Assembly: GCA_001563885.1 (NCBI GenBank)
Contig: LKMM01000106.1
Location: forward strand, 1-7,997
Direction: 5' to 3'
DNA length: 7,997 nt
Source of the DNA: Natrialbaceae archaeon B1-Br10_E2g27
Lineage (GTDB): Archaea > Halobacteriota > Halobacteria > Halobacteriales > Natrialbaceae
The translations under genes were made by a program, and so were the position numbers. Below are positions 1 to 5,966 of the stretch, piece by piece (within the stretch, counting starts at the first letter, position 1; every line of letters begins with the position of its first letter). The notes beneath the pieces were generated by a model. The model worked only from the letters and a program-made list of their open reading frames with translations. It was not told where the DNA came from and did no database searches.

Positions 1-351
1 GGCAAACTGCCGGAACACCTCGAGGTTTTCTCTGGGCGTCAGGTCGGGATAGAACCGGGGCTGTTGAAAGCCACAGCCGACGTCGTCGGTGGTTCGGTCG
101 ACGGTGCCGCTCGTGGGCCGCTCGAGGCCGGCGAGCACCGACAGTAGCGTCGACTTGCCGGCTCCGTTCGGGCCGGCCAGCACGTGAAACGTCCCCGGAT
201 AGATCTCAAGAGAGATCCCCTCGAGTGCCAACACGGGACCGTAGCGTTTGGTGACGCCCTCGAGTGAGAACAGGGCCGTCGACGACCCGGGTTCAGGAGG
301 CTCCGTCGTGGTGTCGCTTTCGCCGGTTGAGTGGGTAGGTTGGTCAGTCAC
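1..351 (-). CDS. ABC transporter ATP-binding protein, partial (C-terminus beyond window)
   Basis: This is the nucleotide-binding subunit of an ABC transporter and would power the permease encoded just upstream. The 117 visible residues begin with a Thr/Ser/Pro/Glu-rich leader of about 28 residues. An ABC fold then starts at LFSLEGVTKRYG, with Walker A GPNGAGKST at residues 60-68 and a Q-loop region FQQPRFYPDLTPRENL at 95-110. The signature motif, Walker B and H-loop lie outside the window. The start is a GTG at 351, one base after the permease stop (TAA-C-GTG). A strong Shine-Dalgarno site precedes it, which argues for translational coupling. The protein should be cytoplasmic at the membrane. 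The ABC assignment is firm. The substrate is unknown; the neighbouring ABC-2 permease suggests export rather than uptake. Confidence 0.93.
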   Translation of the reverse strand, partial: MTDQPTHSTGESDTTTEPPEPGSSTALFSLEGVTKRYGPVLALEGISLEIYPGTFHVLAGPNGAGKSTLLSVLAGLERPTSGTVDRTTDDVGCGFQQPRFYPDLTPRENLEVFRQFA

Positions 352-352
352 G

Positions 353-1417
353 TTATCGCCTCCGTTGGTACCAGCAGCTGGCCGCTCCCAGTACGAGTAG
401 CGAGCCAACGGCGGTTACAGCGAGGATGAGGAGATACTCCGCGTAAACGCCAACCGAAGGCTCTCGGAGCATCCCGCTTCTGGTCATGACCGCGGCATAA
501 TACGTGGGCAACGCCTGCGAGATCGTCCGCTCTGTCGTCGAGAAAAAGCCCGCCGGAAAAAGCAGACTCGAGAGTGCGAAGATGCCAAAGGCGAGTGCGA
601 GATCGACAAACAGCGCCGACTGCTCGAGGTTTGTCACAAAAAGAATTGCCAGCCCGACTGCAGCAAGTGAGAGATACGTCAGCCCGACTGCGGCGATAGC
701 AATCGGCGAGAGGACGGCAAGATCATATCCCAGCACAGCGCTGCCGGCGGCGACGACCAGCAACGAGACGAGAAGCGACAGTCCATAAAACAGGAGTTTA
801 CTCGCAAGCACCGTCTCGAGGCGGGTCTCGGTTCGAAGGCGTTCGATGACACGACGCTCCGAGCGAACCTGATAAGGAACGTACACCAGCGCATAGAGGG
901 TGACGAAGACGAAGACGACCGTCGGTACGAGAAACGCAGAGAGGGTCCGTTCGGTCCCGATTCGTTCGTGTTCGACGGTGACATCCGCAGGAAGTGTCCC
1001 ATCGAGTTGTGATTCGATCACGCCGACACTCTCTTCGATTGGCTCCTCGAGGGGGACGTAGGCTCGATCCGAGGTGACCGTGACCGTCGCGTCGGCGTCG
1101 GTATCGGCGAGGTTGCCCGGTACTTCGATGATCAGATAGATCTCCTCGCGCTCGAGCGCTCGCGTTGCGGCCTCGGTCGAGTCGTACTCGATCGGCGTCG
1201 AGAGGCTGGTTATGCCGCCACGAGCGATGGCCACGTCGGCCTCAGTTGCCTCGTCGGTCGGAACGACGCCAACTGGGACGTCCTGGGGGATCGTCCGCTC
1301 GAAGACGAGCGTTCCGGCGACGAGCGAACTGGGAAGAAGAACGAAAACGACCAAAAATAACGCCAGGTTTCGTCGGACGGTGATCGTCTCCTTTCTGAGC
1401 AAGGCGAGCAGATCCAC
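353..1417 (-). CDS. ABC-2 type transporter permease
   Basis: This 354-residue integral membrane protein is the permease partner of the downstream ATPase. Predicted topology by eye is helix 1 at about 18-38, then a large external domain of about 120 residues (40-160) rich in Glu, Asp and Thr. Five more helices follow at roughly 160-182, 207-230, 236-262, 268-291 and 325-348. The cytoplasmic stretch 184-206 (SERRVIERLRTETRLETVLASK) resembles the coupling segment between the first helices of ABC-2 exporters. One helix, a big external loop, then five helices is typical of the ABC-2 / NatB-like exporter class. The start is a GTG at 1417, 6 bases after the lipoprotein stop, with an SD site. The substrate cannot be told from sequence; ions, peptides, lipids or drugs are all possible. 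Confidence 0.88.
   Translation of the reverse strand: MDLLALLRKETITVRRNLALFLVVFVLLPSSLVAGTLVFERTIPQDVPVGVVPTDEATEADVAIARGGITSLSTPIEYDSTEAATRALEREEIYLIIEVPGNLADTDADATVTVTSDRAYVPLEEPIEESVGVIESQLDGTLPADVTVEHERIGTERTLSAFLVPTVVFVFVTLYALVYVPYQVRSERRVIERLRTETRLETVLASKLLFYGLSLLVSLLVVAAGSAVLGYDLAVLSPIAIAAVGLTYLSLAAVGLAILFVTNLEQSALFVDLALAFGIFALSSLLFPAGFFSTTERTISQALPTYYAAVMTRSGMLREPSVGVYAEYLLILAVTAVGSLLVLGAASCWYQRRR
355..364 (-). promoter_or_regulatory. Shine-Dalgarno site of the ABC ATPase gene
   Basis: The minus strand reads CGGAGGCGAT ending 3 bases before the GTG start at 351. It matches the archaeal anti-SD complement AGGAGGTGAT at 8 of 10 positions. It lies inside the 3' end of the permease gene, and the core GGAGG (359-363) is 7 bases from the GTG. 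It supports the GTG start and co-translation of permease and ATPase. Confidence 0.75.
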
Positions 1418-1423
1418 GCGCGG

Positions 1424-2428
1424 CTACACCTCATCGAGCAACGCAAAGATTGGCTCGGGGTCACCGTTGTACTCGAGGTCGACCCGTGTCTCGTCGCTTT
1501 CGACCGTCGCTGCTGTGAGTTCCTCACCGTGTTCGTCGTCGGTCTCGGCGAGCAACGCAACCATTGCTCCCAGCAGTTCCTCGAGATCGCTTGCCTCCTC
1601 GGCCGAGTCGAGATAAAGCGAAAGCAACAGATCGACGTTGTCTTCGAGAAGATCGAAGTCGGCCCCGACGGCCTGGATCGACTCCAGTGTCTCCGTCGCC
1701 CCCGGCGGTTCGACGACGTCGAACACGGCAGGTGCAAGCGAGTCGGCGGGCACTAACGCTGTGACTACTGGCATACTACGAGCACCATCGTAGGCCTCAC
1801 GAAGTGAGCCCTCAGGCGAGTTTCCGTCGGTCTGGGCCGCAAGCGAGGCGCGAACGGCATGGTCGTCGCCGATGACATACCGGCCGTCGTCGTGGACGCC
1901 GAGTGTCGCTGGTTCCTGGTCGCTGTCTGCATCGTTGTCCGGTTCGTAAATGGGACGGTCGGCGTACTCGGCTTCTTCGTACGCGAGACCCGAGGCGTCC
2001 TCGAGAGAGTCGACCACGTCCGTCTCCGACCACTCGGCGGCGACGACGACGTCGGTCGGCACGCCATTACTATCAACGAGTTCGAACAACAGCAGTTCCT
2101 CAGCCTCGAGCGGATCGAGCCCAGTTCGCTCCCCAAACGACGTTATGGCGGCCTCGACATCGAGTCGTTCCGACTCGGTCGCCTCGAGAGCGGTAAATAC
2201 CTGCGCTATGTTGTCGTCCTCGAGGTCAGTGACGCGGACGTGTGCGAGCAGTTCCGAGTCGGCCGGTATCTGGTCGATAAGCGGGCCGTCGACGCCATCT
2301 GTCGCCCGCTCGAGGCTGTCTGTACAGCCGGCACTCACAGCGGTGAGTGCAATGGTCGTAGCGAGGACGCTGCGCCGAGACACACCACCCGACTCGGCGG
2401 TCACGCCGCGGGGAGGCCAACGCGACAT
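1424..2428 (-). CDS. Tat-type lipoprotein, first gene of the ABC-2 operon
   Basis: This 334-residue acidic protein begins with a twin-arginine signal and lipobox. SRRSVLA lies at residues 17-23, a hydrophobic stretch follows, and VSAGC places the lipidated cysteine at 35. The haloarchaeal pattern is export folded by Tat and anchoring to the outside of the membrane. The mature part starts near IPADSELLAHVRVTDL (54-69). It alternates short beta-like and acidic helical stretches, with an Asp/Glu-rich linker near 162-172. The pattern IPADS, GLDP, a hydrophobic strand, then GRYVIGDDHAVRASL resembles DUF3352-like extracellular proteins, but I cannot confirm that. A TATA box about 27 bp upstream of the ATG suggests a leaderless operon transcript. 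The permease and ATPase follow immediately, so it is likely an accessory or substrate-handling subunit. It does not look like a classical solute-binding protein. Confidence 0.85.
   Translation of the reverse strand: MSRWPPRGVTAESGGVSRRSVLATTIALTAVSAGCTDSLERATDGVDGPLIDQIPADSELLAHVRVTDLEDDNIAQVFTALEATESERLDVEAAITSFGERTGLDPLEAEELLLFELVDSNGVPTDVVVAAEWSETDVVDSLEDASGLAYEEAEYADRPIYEPDNDADSDQEPATLGVHDDGRYVIGDDHAVRASLAAQTDGNSPEGSLREAYDGARSMPVVTALVPADSLAPAVFDVVEPPGATETLESIQAVGADFDLLEDNVDLLLSLYLDSAEEASDLEELLGAMVALLAETDDEHGEELTAATVESDETRVDLEYNGDPEPIFALLDEV
1427..1432 (-). promoter_or_regulatory. Shine-Dalgarno site of the permease gene
   Basis: The minus strand GAGGTG forms the last two sense codons (Glu-Val) of the lipoprotein gene and lies 9 bases before the permease GTG at 1417. 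It matches the core of the archaeal SD sequence GGAGGTGAT. This supports the non-ATG start and coupling of the two genes. Confidence 0.65.
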
Positions 2429-2430
2429 AC

Positions 2431-2446
2431 ACCCCGTTGTCGGGGT
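2431..2446. repeat. 6-bp inverted repeat between TATA box and start codon
   Basis: ACCCCG-TTGT-CGGGGT is a perfect 6-bp inverted repeat with a 4-base spacer. It lies exactly between the predicted TATA box and the ATG of the lipoprotein gene. It could be an operator that blocks polymerase loading. If transcripts start further upstream it could be a short hairpin in a leader. It is short enough to be chance. Confidence 0.4.
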
Positions 2447-2451
2447 CTCGA

Positions 2452-2460
2452 GTTATTAAC
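2452..2460 (-). promoter_or_regulatory. TATA box of the lipoprotein/ABC operon
   Basis: The minus strand reads GTTAATAAC, with its centre about 28 bp upstream of the ATG at 2428. This is the normal archaeal distance to the transcription start, so the mRNA would be leaderless. No SD site precedes this ATG, which fits. Confidence 0.55.
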
Positions 2461-2522
2461 GTTCTGACAGCGTTTCAAGAGAGTCACCGTACTCGACAGA
2501 CGGCCACAGACGAACGGAGCGT

Positions 2523-3767
2523 TCACGTAAGCGGTTCCGGGAGCAACTCACGTTTGGCGAACTCGGCGAGCATCGGAATATCGTCGAGGCTCAACAATCG
2601 CGCAACAGCAAACACATCGCCCTGGTTGGCTTTCGCAAGCGTCCCGTGTTCGAGGCGGTTGAGGTCTGCCATCAGCTGGTCGTAGCGTTCGTCCTCAGCC
2701 AGATACAGGAGCTTCGTCATCAGCAGTCGCTTTTTCATGTTCGGCGCGACATCACGGTGCCAGAGCGTCTCGTATACCTCGAGGTTTTCCGCTGTGGGCT
2801 CTAGGTGGCCGTGTTTGAGACAGCTATCGGCCGCGGCGGCAGCGGCCCGGCCAGAGCGCATACACGTGTTGATTCCCTCGCCCCAGAGCGGATCGACCGT
2901 GGGGACGGTGTCGCCGATTGCCATGAATCGATCGGTGTGGAGTTTGCCAGGCATCTGGATGTGGGCAGAACCACGATGGTGTTTCCCCTCGAGACGTGTG
3001 GCGTCGGCCAGTCGCGGGTCGGTCTCGAGCCAGTGTTCGAGATAATCGTCGATCGTGTAGCCGTCTTTCGAGTAGCGTTCGTGGTAATCGTTCTGGAGAT
3101 AACAGAGCCCGATTTTGGCCGTATCCTCGCCGGTATGGAAGATCCAGGAGTACCCACCAGGAGCGATCTGGTGGTCGAGTCTGAGCATCATCGCCCGGTT
3201 TAGATCCGCATACCCCGGTCGGTCGATCTCGACGCCTTCGAACTCATACTCGATGCCGACGGCGTGATTTTCCCGCTCGAGTTCGCTCACGCCGAGGGCT
3301 TTTGCAAGCGGGGCGGCAGGGCCGGTCGCATCGACCGTGATCTCGGCGTAAACCTCCTCGTCGCCGTTGTATCTGACCCCGACTGTCTCGCCGCCTTCGG
3401 TGATCGGTTCCGTCGCACGGGCGCTAAACCGGTATTCCGCGCCGTGCTCGCGGCCGTCAGCAACCAGAAACCGCTTGAAATCCGCAAACTCGAGGACAGC
3501 TCCCGGCTGTTCTTTGACGTAGTGATCGGTCGGAGACTCGAGGACGACACTGTCCGTATATTGCATCACCACGTCGTCTGGAACGCCAAACGACGCCATC
3601 ATCGACGGGAACGTTCCCGCGGTCGATTTGTTGCTCGCGCGCGGGAACTCGTCTTCGGGCTCGGTCTCGAGGACGACGACGTCGTAGCCTCTTGCTGCCA
3701 GGTCGCGTGCACACTGGGCACCTGCAGGCCCGGCACCGGCTATCACTACGTCGTAACGGTCGTTCAT
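2523..3767 (-). CDS. Geranylgeranyl reductase family FAD-dependent oxidoreductase
   Basis: This 414-residue flavoprotein belongs to the group that saturates isoprenoid chains (archaeal lipids, menaquinone tails, carotenoid precursors) using FADH2. Visible motifs are the FAD-binding GAGPAG at 11-16 with ARDLAARGYDVVVLE following, DATGP at 146-150, GGYSWIFH at 204-211, and GDTVPTVDPLWGEGIN at 285-300 followed by MRSGRAAAA. The GYxWxFP signature of the family is present with His in place of Pro, and GDAAG is replaced by GDTVP. It may therefore be a paralogue rather than the main digeranylgeranylglycerophospholipid reductase. I chose the ATG at 3767 (MNDRYDVV). An in-frame GTG two codons upstream (3773) is possible but adds only GTG-TGT. 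The gene stands alone, divergent from the regulator at 4039. Substrate is unknown. Confidence 0.87.
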   Translation of the reverse strand: MNDRYDVVIAGAGPAGAQCARDLAARGYDVVVLETEPEDEFPRASNKSTAGTFPSMMASFGVPDDVVMQYTDSVVLESPTDHYVKEQPGAVLEFADFKRFLVADGREHGAEYRFSARATEPITEGGETVGVRYNGDEEVYAEITVDATGPAAPLAKALGVSELERENHAVGIEYEFEGVEIDRPGYADLNRAMMLRLDHQIAPGGYSWIFHTGEDTAKIGLCYLQNDYHERYSKDGYTIDDYLEHWLETDPRLADATRLEGKHHRGSAHIQMPGKLHTDRFMAIGDTVPTVDPLWGEGINTCMRSGRAAAAAADSCLKHGHLEPTAENLEVYETLWHRDVAPNMKKRLLMTKLLYLAEDERYDQLMADLNRLEHGTLAKANQGDVFAVARLLSLDDIPMLAEFAKRELLPEPLT

Positions 3768-3773
3768 ACACAC

Positions 3774-4038
3774 AAAACTCTCTTGGATGCTAATGAGTTT
3801 GTCCAGTTATTGTCCATTGTTTTTTGTTAGGTATTTTGCGGCCAGTAGTCCGAAGAACGAAACTGAGTGGGCGGCCGACATACCAAACCTGTCGGGCTGT
3901 AGTCTCTTTGCTGTTTATCTGTCGGCTGTTAGCACGGGACGATGTTCGATTATGCAAACGCGCCGTCTCCGAGCCCATCCAGTGACTACCGGCGTCGACC
4001 GCCTAGCTTTTTGCCGTGGTCGGCCCAACCGTTCGGAT
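3774..4038. other. Divergent intergenic region between flavoprotein and winged-helix gene
   Basis: This 265-bp region must hold promoters for both flanking genes. I see no textbook TATA box at -27 for either. For the minus gene the nearest candidate is a weak CATTAG at 3790-3795. For the plus gene it is a weak TAGCTTTTT around 4005-4012. A T-rich stretch lies at 3822-3839. CTGTCGG occurs twice exactly 30 bp apart (3889-3895 and 3919-3925), each followed by GCTGT-like sequence, a possible pair of binding sites. Open frames here encode Ser/Arg-rich, non-acidic peptides unlike haloarchaeal proteins, so I call no gene. Confidence 0.5.
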
Positions 4039-4818
4039 ATGGTCGACGTCCTCGACAACAAGCGGGCTGCAACGCGATTTCGGATCCTCGTCCAGATCGC
4101 AGAACACCAGCCCGCCGTCAGCCAGGGAGAGATCGCCGAGGAAGTCGGCGTCACGAGCCAAGCCGTAAGCGAGTACATCCGTGACCTCGTCGACGATGGC
4201 CTCGTCGAGAAAGAAGGTCGCTCGCGCTATCGGGTCACCAGAGAGGGCGTCGATTGGCTCTTTCGAGCCGCCGACGACGTTCGCCGCTTTGCCGACCACG
4301 TCACCGGTGACGTCCTCGGGGCAATGAGCGAAGACGCTGCCATCGCCGCCGACGATATCGAGGAAGGCGAGACCGTCTCGTTATACCTCGAGGATGGCCT
4401 TCTGTACGCAAAACCCGGCGACGAAGGGCCAGCGACTGCGATTGCAACGACTGACGCCGACACCGGCACTGACGTTGGTGTCACCAGTTTTCAGGGCGTC
4501 ATGGAGTTAGAGCCAGGATCGGTGACGGTCCTGCAGGTGCCGAGTGTCCGTGCTGGTGGGAGTCAGGCCGTCGACGCGGAGGCAATCCTCGACGCCTGTG
4601 ACACAGCCGATCGAGTGCTCGCAACTGGCGTCGAAGCAATCGTTGCCTGCCGACAGGCTGGCGTCGATCCTGCGATTACGTTCGCCGTCGGCGATGTCGC
4701 CGCCGACGCCGCCGAACATGGCCTCGAGGTGACCGCTATCACAACGACGGACGTCGTCGGGCGCGTTACGGATGCGCTTCGGGATGCAGACGTGGCGTAT
4801 GAGGTACTCGAGGCCTGA
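4039..4818 (+). CDS. Winged-helix transcriptional regulator with uncharacterised C-terminal domain
   Basis: This 259-residue acidic protein has a MarR/TrmB-like winged helix-turn-helix at about 12-75. Helices are in RFRILVQIAEHQPAVSQGEIAEEVG, the recognition helix is near TSQAVSEYIRDLVDDG (39-54), and the wing is KEGRSRYRVTREG (58-70). Acidic helices follow at 76-105. A second part, about 108-259, alternates strands and helices (SVTVLQVPSV, DRVLATGVEAIVACRQAG, ITFAVGDVAADAAEHGLEVTAIT), looks Rossmann-like and may bind a ligand. I do not recognise a named family for it. The open frame extends 84 codons upstream, but that part is Arg/Ser/Cys-rich and unlike a haloarchaeal protein. I therefore start at the ATG of MVDVLDNKRAATRF. 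It probably binds DNA; targets are unknown, and the divergent flavoprotein gene and its own promoter are obvious candidates. Confidence 0.85.
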   Translation: MVDVLDNKRAATRFRILVQIAEHQPAVSQGEIAEEVGVTSQAVSEYIRDLVDDGLVEKEGRSRYRVTREGVDWLFRAADDVRRFADHVTGDVLGAMSEDAAIAADDIEEGETVSLYLEDGLLYAKPGDEGPATAIATTDADTGTDVGVTSFQGVMELEPGSVTVLQVPSVRAGGSQAVDAEAILDACDTADRVLATGVEAIVACRQAGVDPAITFAVGDVAADAAEHGLEVTAITTTDVVGRVTDALRDADVAYEVLEA

Positions 4819-4822
4819 TACG

Positions 4823-4840
4823 GTCTGTTGTAATTCTTTA
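4823..4840 (+). terminator. Possible T-rich terminator of the winged-helix gene
   Basis: Starting four bases after the regulator's stop codon, the plus strand becomes T-rich (TCTGTTGTAATTCTTTA) and leads into the inverted repeat at 4837-4879. Archaeal polymerase terminates at T-rich tracts. The tract is interrupted, so this is tentative. Confidence 0.3.
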
Positions 4841-4879
4841 CCGGTGATCGATCCGAACGGGGCGGTGATCACCGGTAAA
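4837..4879. repeat. Perfect 13-bp inverted repeat, operator- or hairpin-like
   Basis: TTTACCGGTGATC (4837-4849) and GATCACCGGTAAA (4867-4879) are exact reverse complements separated by 17 bases. Each arm holds the small palindrome ACCGGT. The right arm overlaps a second perfect palindrome, CGGTGATCACCG (4863-4874), and CGGTGATC also recurs directly in the left arm. So several copies of a GGTGATC half-site are packed together, which suits a dimeric DNA-binding protein as well as an RNA hairpin. The right arm ends one base before the TATA-like palindrome, where an archaeal BRE or operator would sit. Confidence 0.7.
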
Positions 4880-4880
4880 A

Positions 4881-4890
4881 CGTTATAACG
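4881..4890. promoter_or_regulatory. Palindromic TATA-like element CGTTATAACG
   Basis: CGTTATAACG is a perfect 10-bp palindrome with a TTATAA core in otherwise GC-rich DNA, abutting the 13-bp inverted repeat. Read to the right, transcription would start near 4912-4915 and run through the non-coding region toward the hairpin at 5040. Read to the left, it would run antisense to the end of the regulator gene. Promoter function is inferred from position and base composition only. Confidence 0.4.
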
Positions 4891-5039
4891 ATCCGTATGA
4901 GACAGGGAGAGAAAGCGCGACGATACTATCCTGGCGGACGTATGCAAGATATCAATCACGACGCCGCCGCTCGAGCAGTCGTAACCGTTCGATCCGCGCG
5001 CTGGTCGCTGGATGTATCCCAGGCCGCTACGTCGATGGC

Positions 5040-5063
5040 CTACTGTCGAATTAGTGACAGTAG
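5040..5063. repeat. 8-bp stem hairpin in convergent intergenic region
   Basis: CTACTGTC (5040-5047) and GACAGTAG (5056-5063) form a perfect 8-bp stem around an 8-base loop, with a possible G-U pair added inside. On the plus strand it is followed by ATCGTTT, giving it the shape of a hairpin terminator. On the minus strand it lies about 48 bases after the PAC2-family stop and could be part of that gene's 3' end. Confidence 0.55.
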
Positions 5064-5070
5064 ATCGTTT

Positions 5071-5088
5071 CGGAGAGAAAATATACTC
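5071..5088 (-). terminator. Possible T-rich terminator of the PAC2-family gene
   Basis: Starting about 22 bases after the PAC2-family stop codon, the minus strand reads GAGTATATTTTCTCTCCG, a T-rich tract in GC-rich surroundings as expected for archaeal termination. The hairpin at 5040-5063 follows it. Confidence 0.4.
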
Positions 5089-5110
5089 AGTTCGGCCACT
5101 CCACCCCGAA

Positions 5111-5875
5111 TCAGCCGATATACCGCAAGTCATCGTCGGTCGGAACGTCCATCTGCTGTTGTTCCATCTCCTGGATCTTGCCGATAACGTCTTCCATCTC
5201 GTCGGCTCGTTCGTCGAGTGACTCATACTCTAAGTCGATCCCCAGGCGGGCCTCGAGAACACGGAGAACGGCACGAGCGCTTTTGGGATCGACGAGATAG
5301 CCGCTGGTTTCGCCCATCAGGCAGGCAGCCTCGAAGCCGCGTCGTTCGCCCAGCCCGAGCAAGAGCCCGGAGACGCCGACGATGCCGCCAGCTGGTTCGT
5401 TCTCACGAAACTCGACGCCAGCGTCTTCGAGATCCTCGAGGACGGATTCGTGACTGACGGCACCGACGACGGCGTACTCGTCGATGAGTTCACCTGTCGG
5501 CACGCCACCGAGTGCATAGAGTTCACTCGCGCCGAGTTCCTCGGCGACGTCCAGAAACGCACTCGTCAACACGTAGTGGCCCTCGTTGGTCTGTGCTTGG
5601 TGGTCACCGGTCAACACCAGCAGGTCTCGACCGGTCTCCGGCGTGATAGCATACAGTTTCGCACAGGTTAGATCCGAAACCCCGTTTTCGACGGTCACCT
5701 GCGGGGGAAACTCCTGAGAGTAGATCCGACGGATCAGCGTACTCTCGGCGTCGAGTTCCTCGAGGATGTGATCTGCGGCGAGCTTTCCGACGTGTCCTAC
5801 ACCCGGCAGGCCCTCGACGAGTACGGGATCGTCGAGGTCAACCTCGTCGACCGTTTCGATGTCGAGTTCGTCCAT
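5111..5875 (-). CDS. Proteasome assembly chaperone (PAC2) family protein
   Basis: This 254-residue acidic protein belongs to the PAC2 / PbaB-like family, whose archaeal members bind proteasome core alpha subunits. The hallmark is VLVEGLPGVGHVGKLAADHIL (18-38), followed by YSQEFPPQVTVENG, LLVLTGDHQ and a Gly-rich core GGIVGVSGLLLGLG. Length is normal for the family. A charged, probably coiled-coil C-terminal helix (EYESLDERADEMEDVIGKIQEMEQQQ) leads to a short tail ending DDLRYIG. I start at the ATG at 5875 because a TATA box lies about 27 bp upstream. The frame also allows a TTG at 5896, only a few bases from that TATA box and so less likely. It follows nop10 by 91 bp in a conserved archaeal cluster; its own promoter suggests partly separate expression. 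Confidence 0.88.
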   Translation of the reverse strand: MDELDIETVDEVDLDDPVLVEGLPGVGHVGKLAADHILEELDAESTLIRRIYSQEFPPQVTVENGVSDLTCAKLYAITPETGRDLLVLTGDHQAQTNEGHYVLTSAFLDVAEELGASELYALGGVPTGELIDEYAVVGAVSHESVLEDLEDAGVEFRENEPAGGIVGVSGLLLGLGERRGFEAACLMGETSGYLVDPKSARAVLRVLEARLGIDLEYESLDERADEMEDVIGKIQEMEQQQMDVPTDDDLRYIG

Positions 5876-5897
5876 ATACCGTACCAGCGGCGGCAAC

Positions 5898-5905
5898 CAT
5901 TAAGA
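5898..5905 (-). promoter_or_regulatory. TATA box of the PAC2-family gene
   Basis: The minus strand reads CTTAATGG, centred about 27 bp upstream of the ATG at 5875, consistent with a leaderless transcript. It lies in the gap between nop10 and this gene. It supports the ATG start over the TTG at 5896. Confidence 0.5.
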
Positions 5906-5966
5906 GGGCGTCGGTACTCGCCGCGTACTCGCTCGTCGATCGAGGATGTAGCCGGCCAATTGTACG

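Larger units (their letters stand above)
4819..5110. other. Convergent intergenic region with inverted repeats, no protein gene seen
   Basis: This 292-bp region lies between the 3' ends of the regulator (plus) and the PAC2-family gene (minus), where little more than two terminators is needed. It contains a perfect 13-bp inverted repeat, a palindromic TATA-like element beside it, and an 8-bp hairpin 150 bp further on. Open frames through it (for example 4897-5187 plus) encode basic Ser/Arg-rich sequence and run into the PAC2 gene on the other strand, so I do not call them. A non-coding RNA is possible. Confidence 0.55.

Noticed and set aside
1859..2467. Long open frame opposite the lipoprotein gene
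   Set aside because: It is an antisense shadow of a GC-rich gene; the minus-strand frame has a Tat signal, lipobox, promoter and operon context.
3787..4038. 84-codon N-terminal extension of the winged-helix protein
   Set aside because: It is rich in Ser, Arg and Cys, poor in acidic residues and unlike any wing-helix N-terminus. The ATG at 4039 starts a compact domain directly.
4897..5187. Open frame of 96 codons on plus in the convergent spacer
   Set aside because: Composition is Arg/Ser-rich, there is no SD site, and it overlaps the end of the PAC2-family gene on the opposite strand. A non-coding RNA is a better idea for this region.
5012..5221. Open frame of 69 codons on plus (VELVTVDRFGEKIYS)
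   Set aside because: It looks partly protein-like, but about half is the mirror of the PAC2-family coding sequence and there is no promoter or SD site at its start.
4507..5226. Open frame of 239 codons on minus
   Set aside because: It spans the end of the regulator, the intergenic region and the end of the PAC2-family gene; composition is Ser/Arg/Thr-rich and no domain is visible.
5876..5896. TTG start seven codons upstream for the PAC2-family gene
   Set aside because: It would put the start almost on the TATA box at 5898-5905; the ATG at 5875 fits the leaderless distance.
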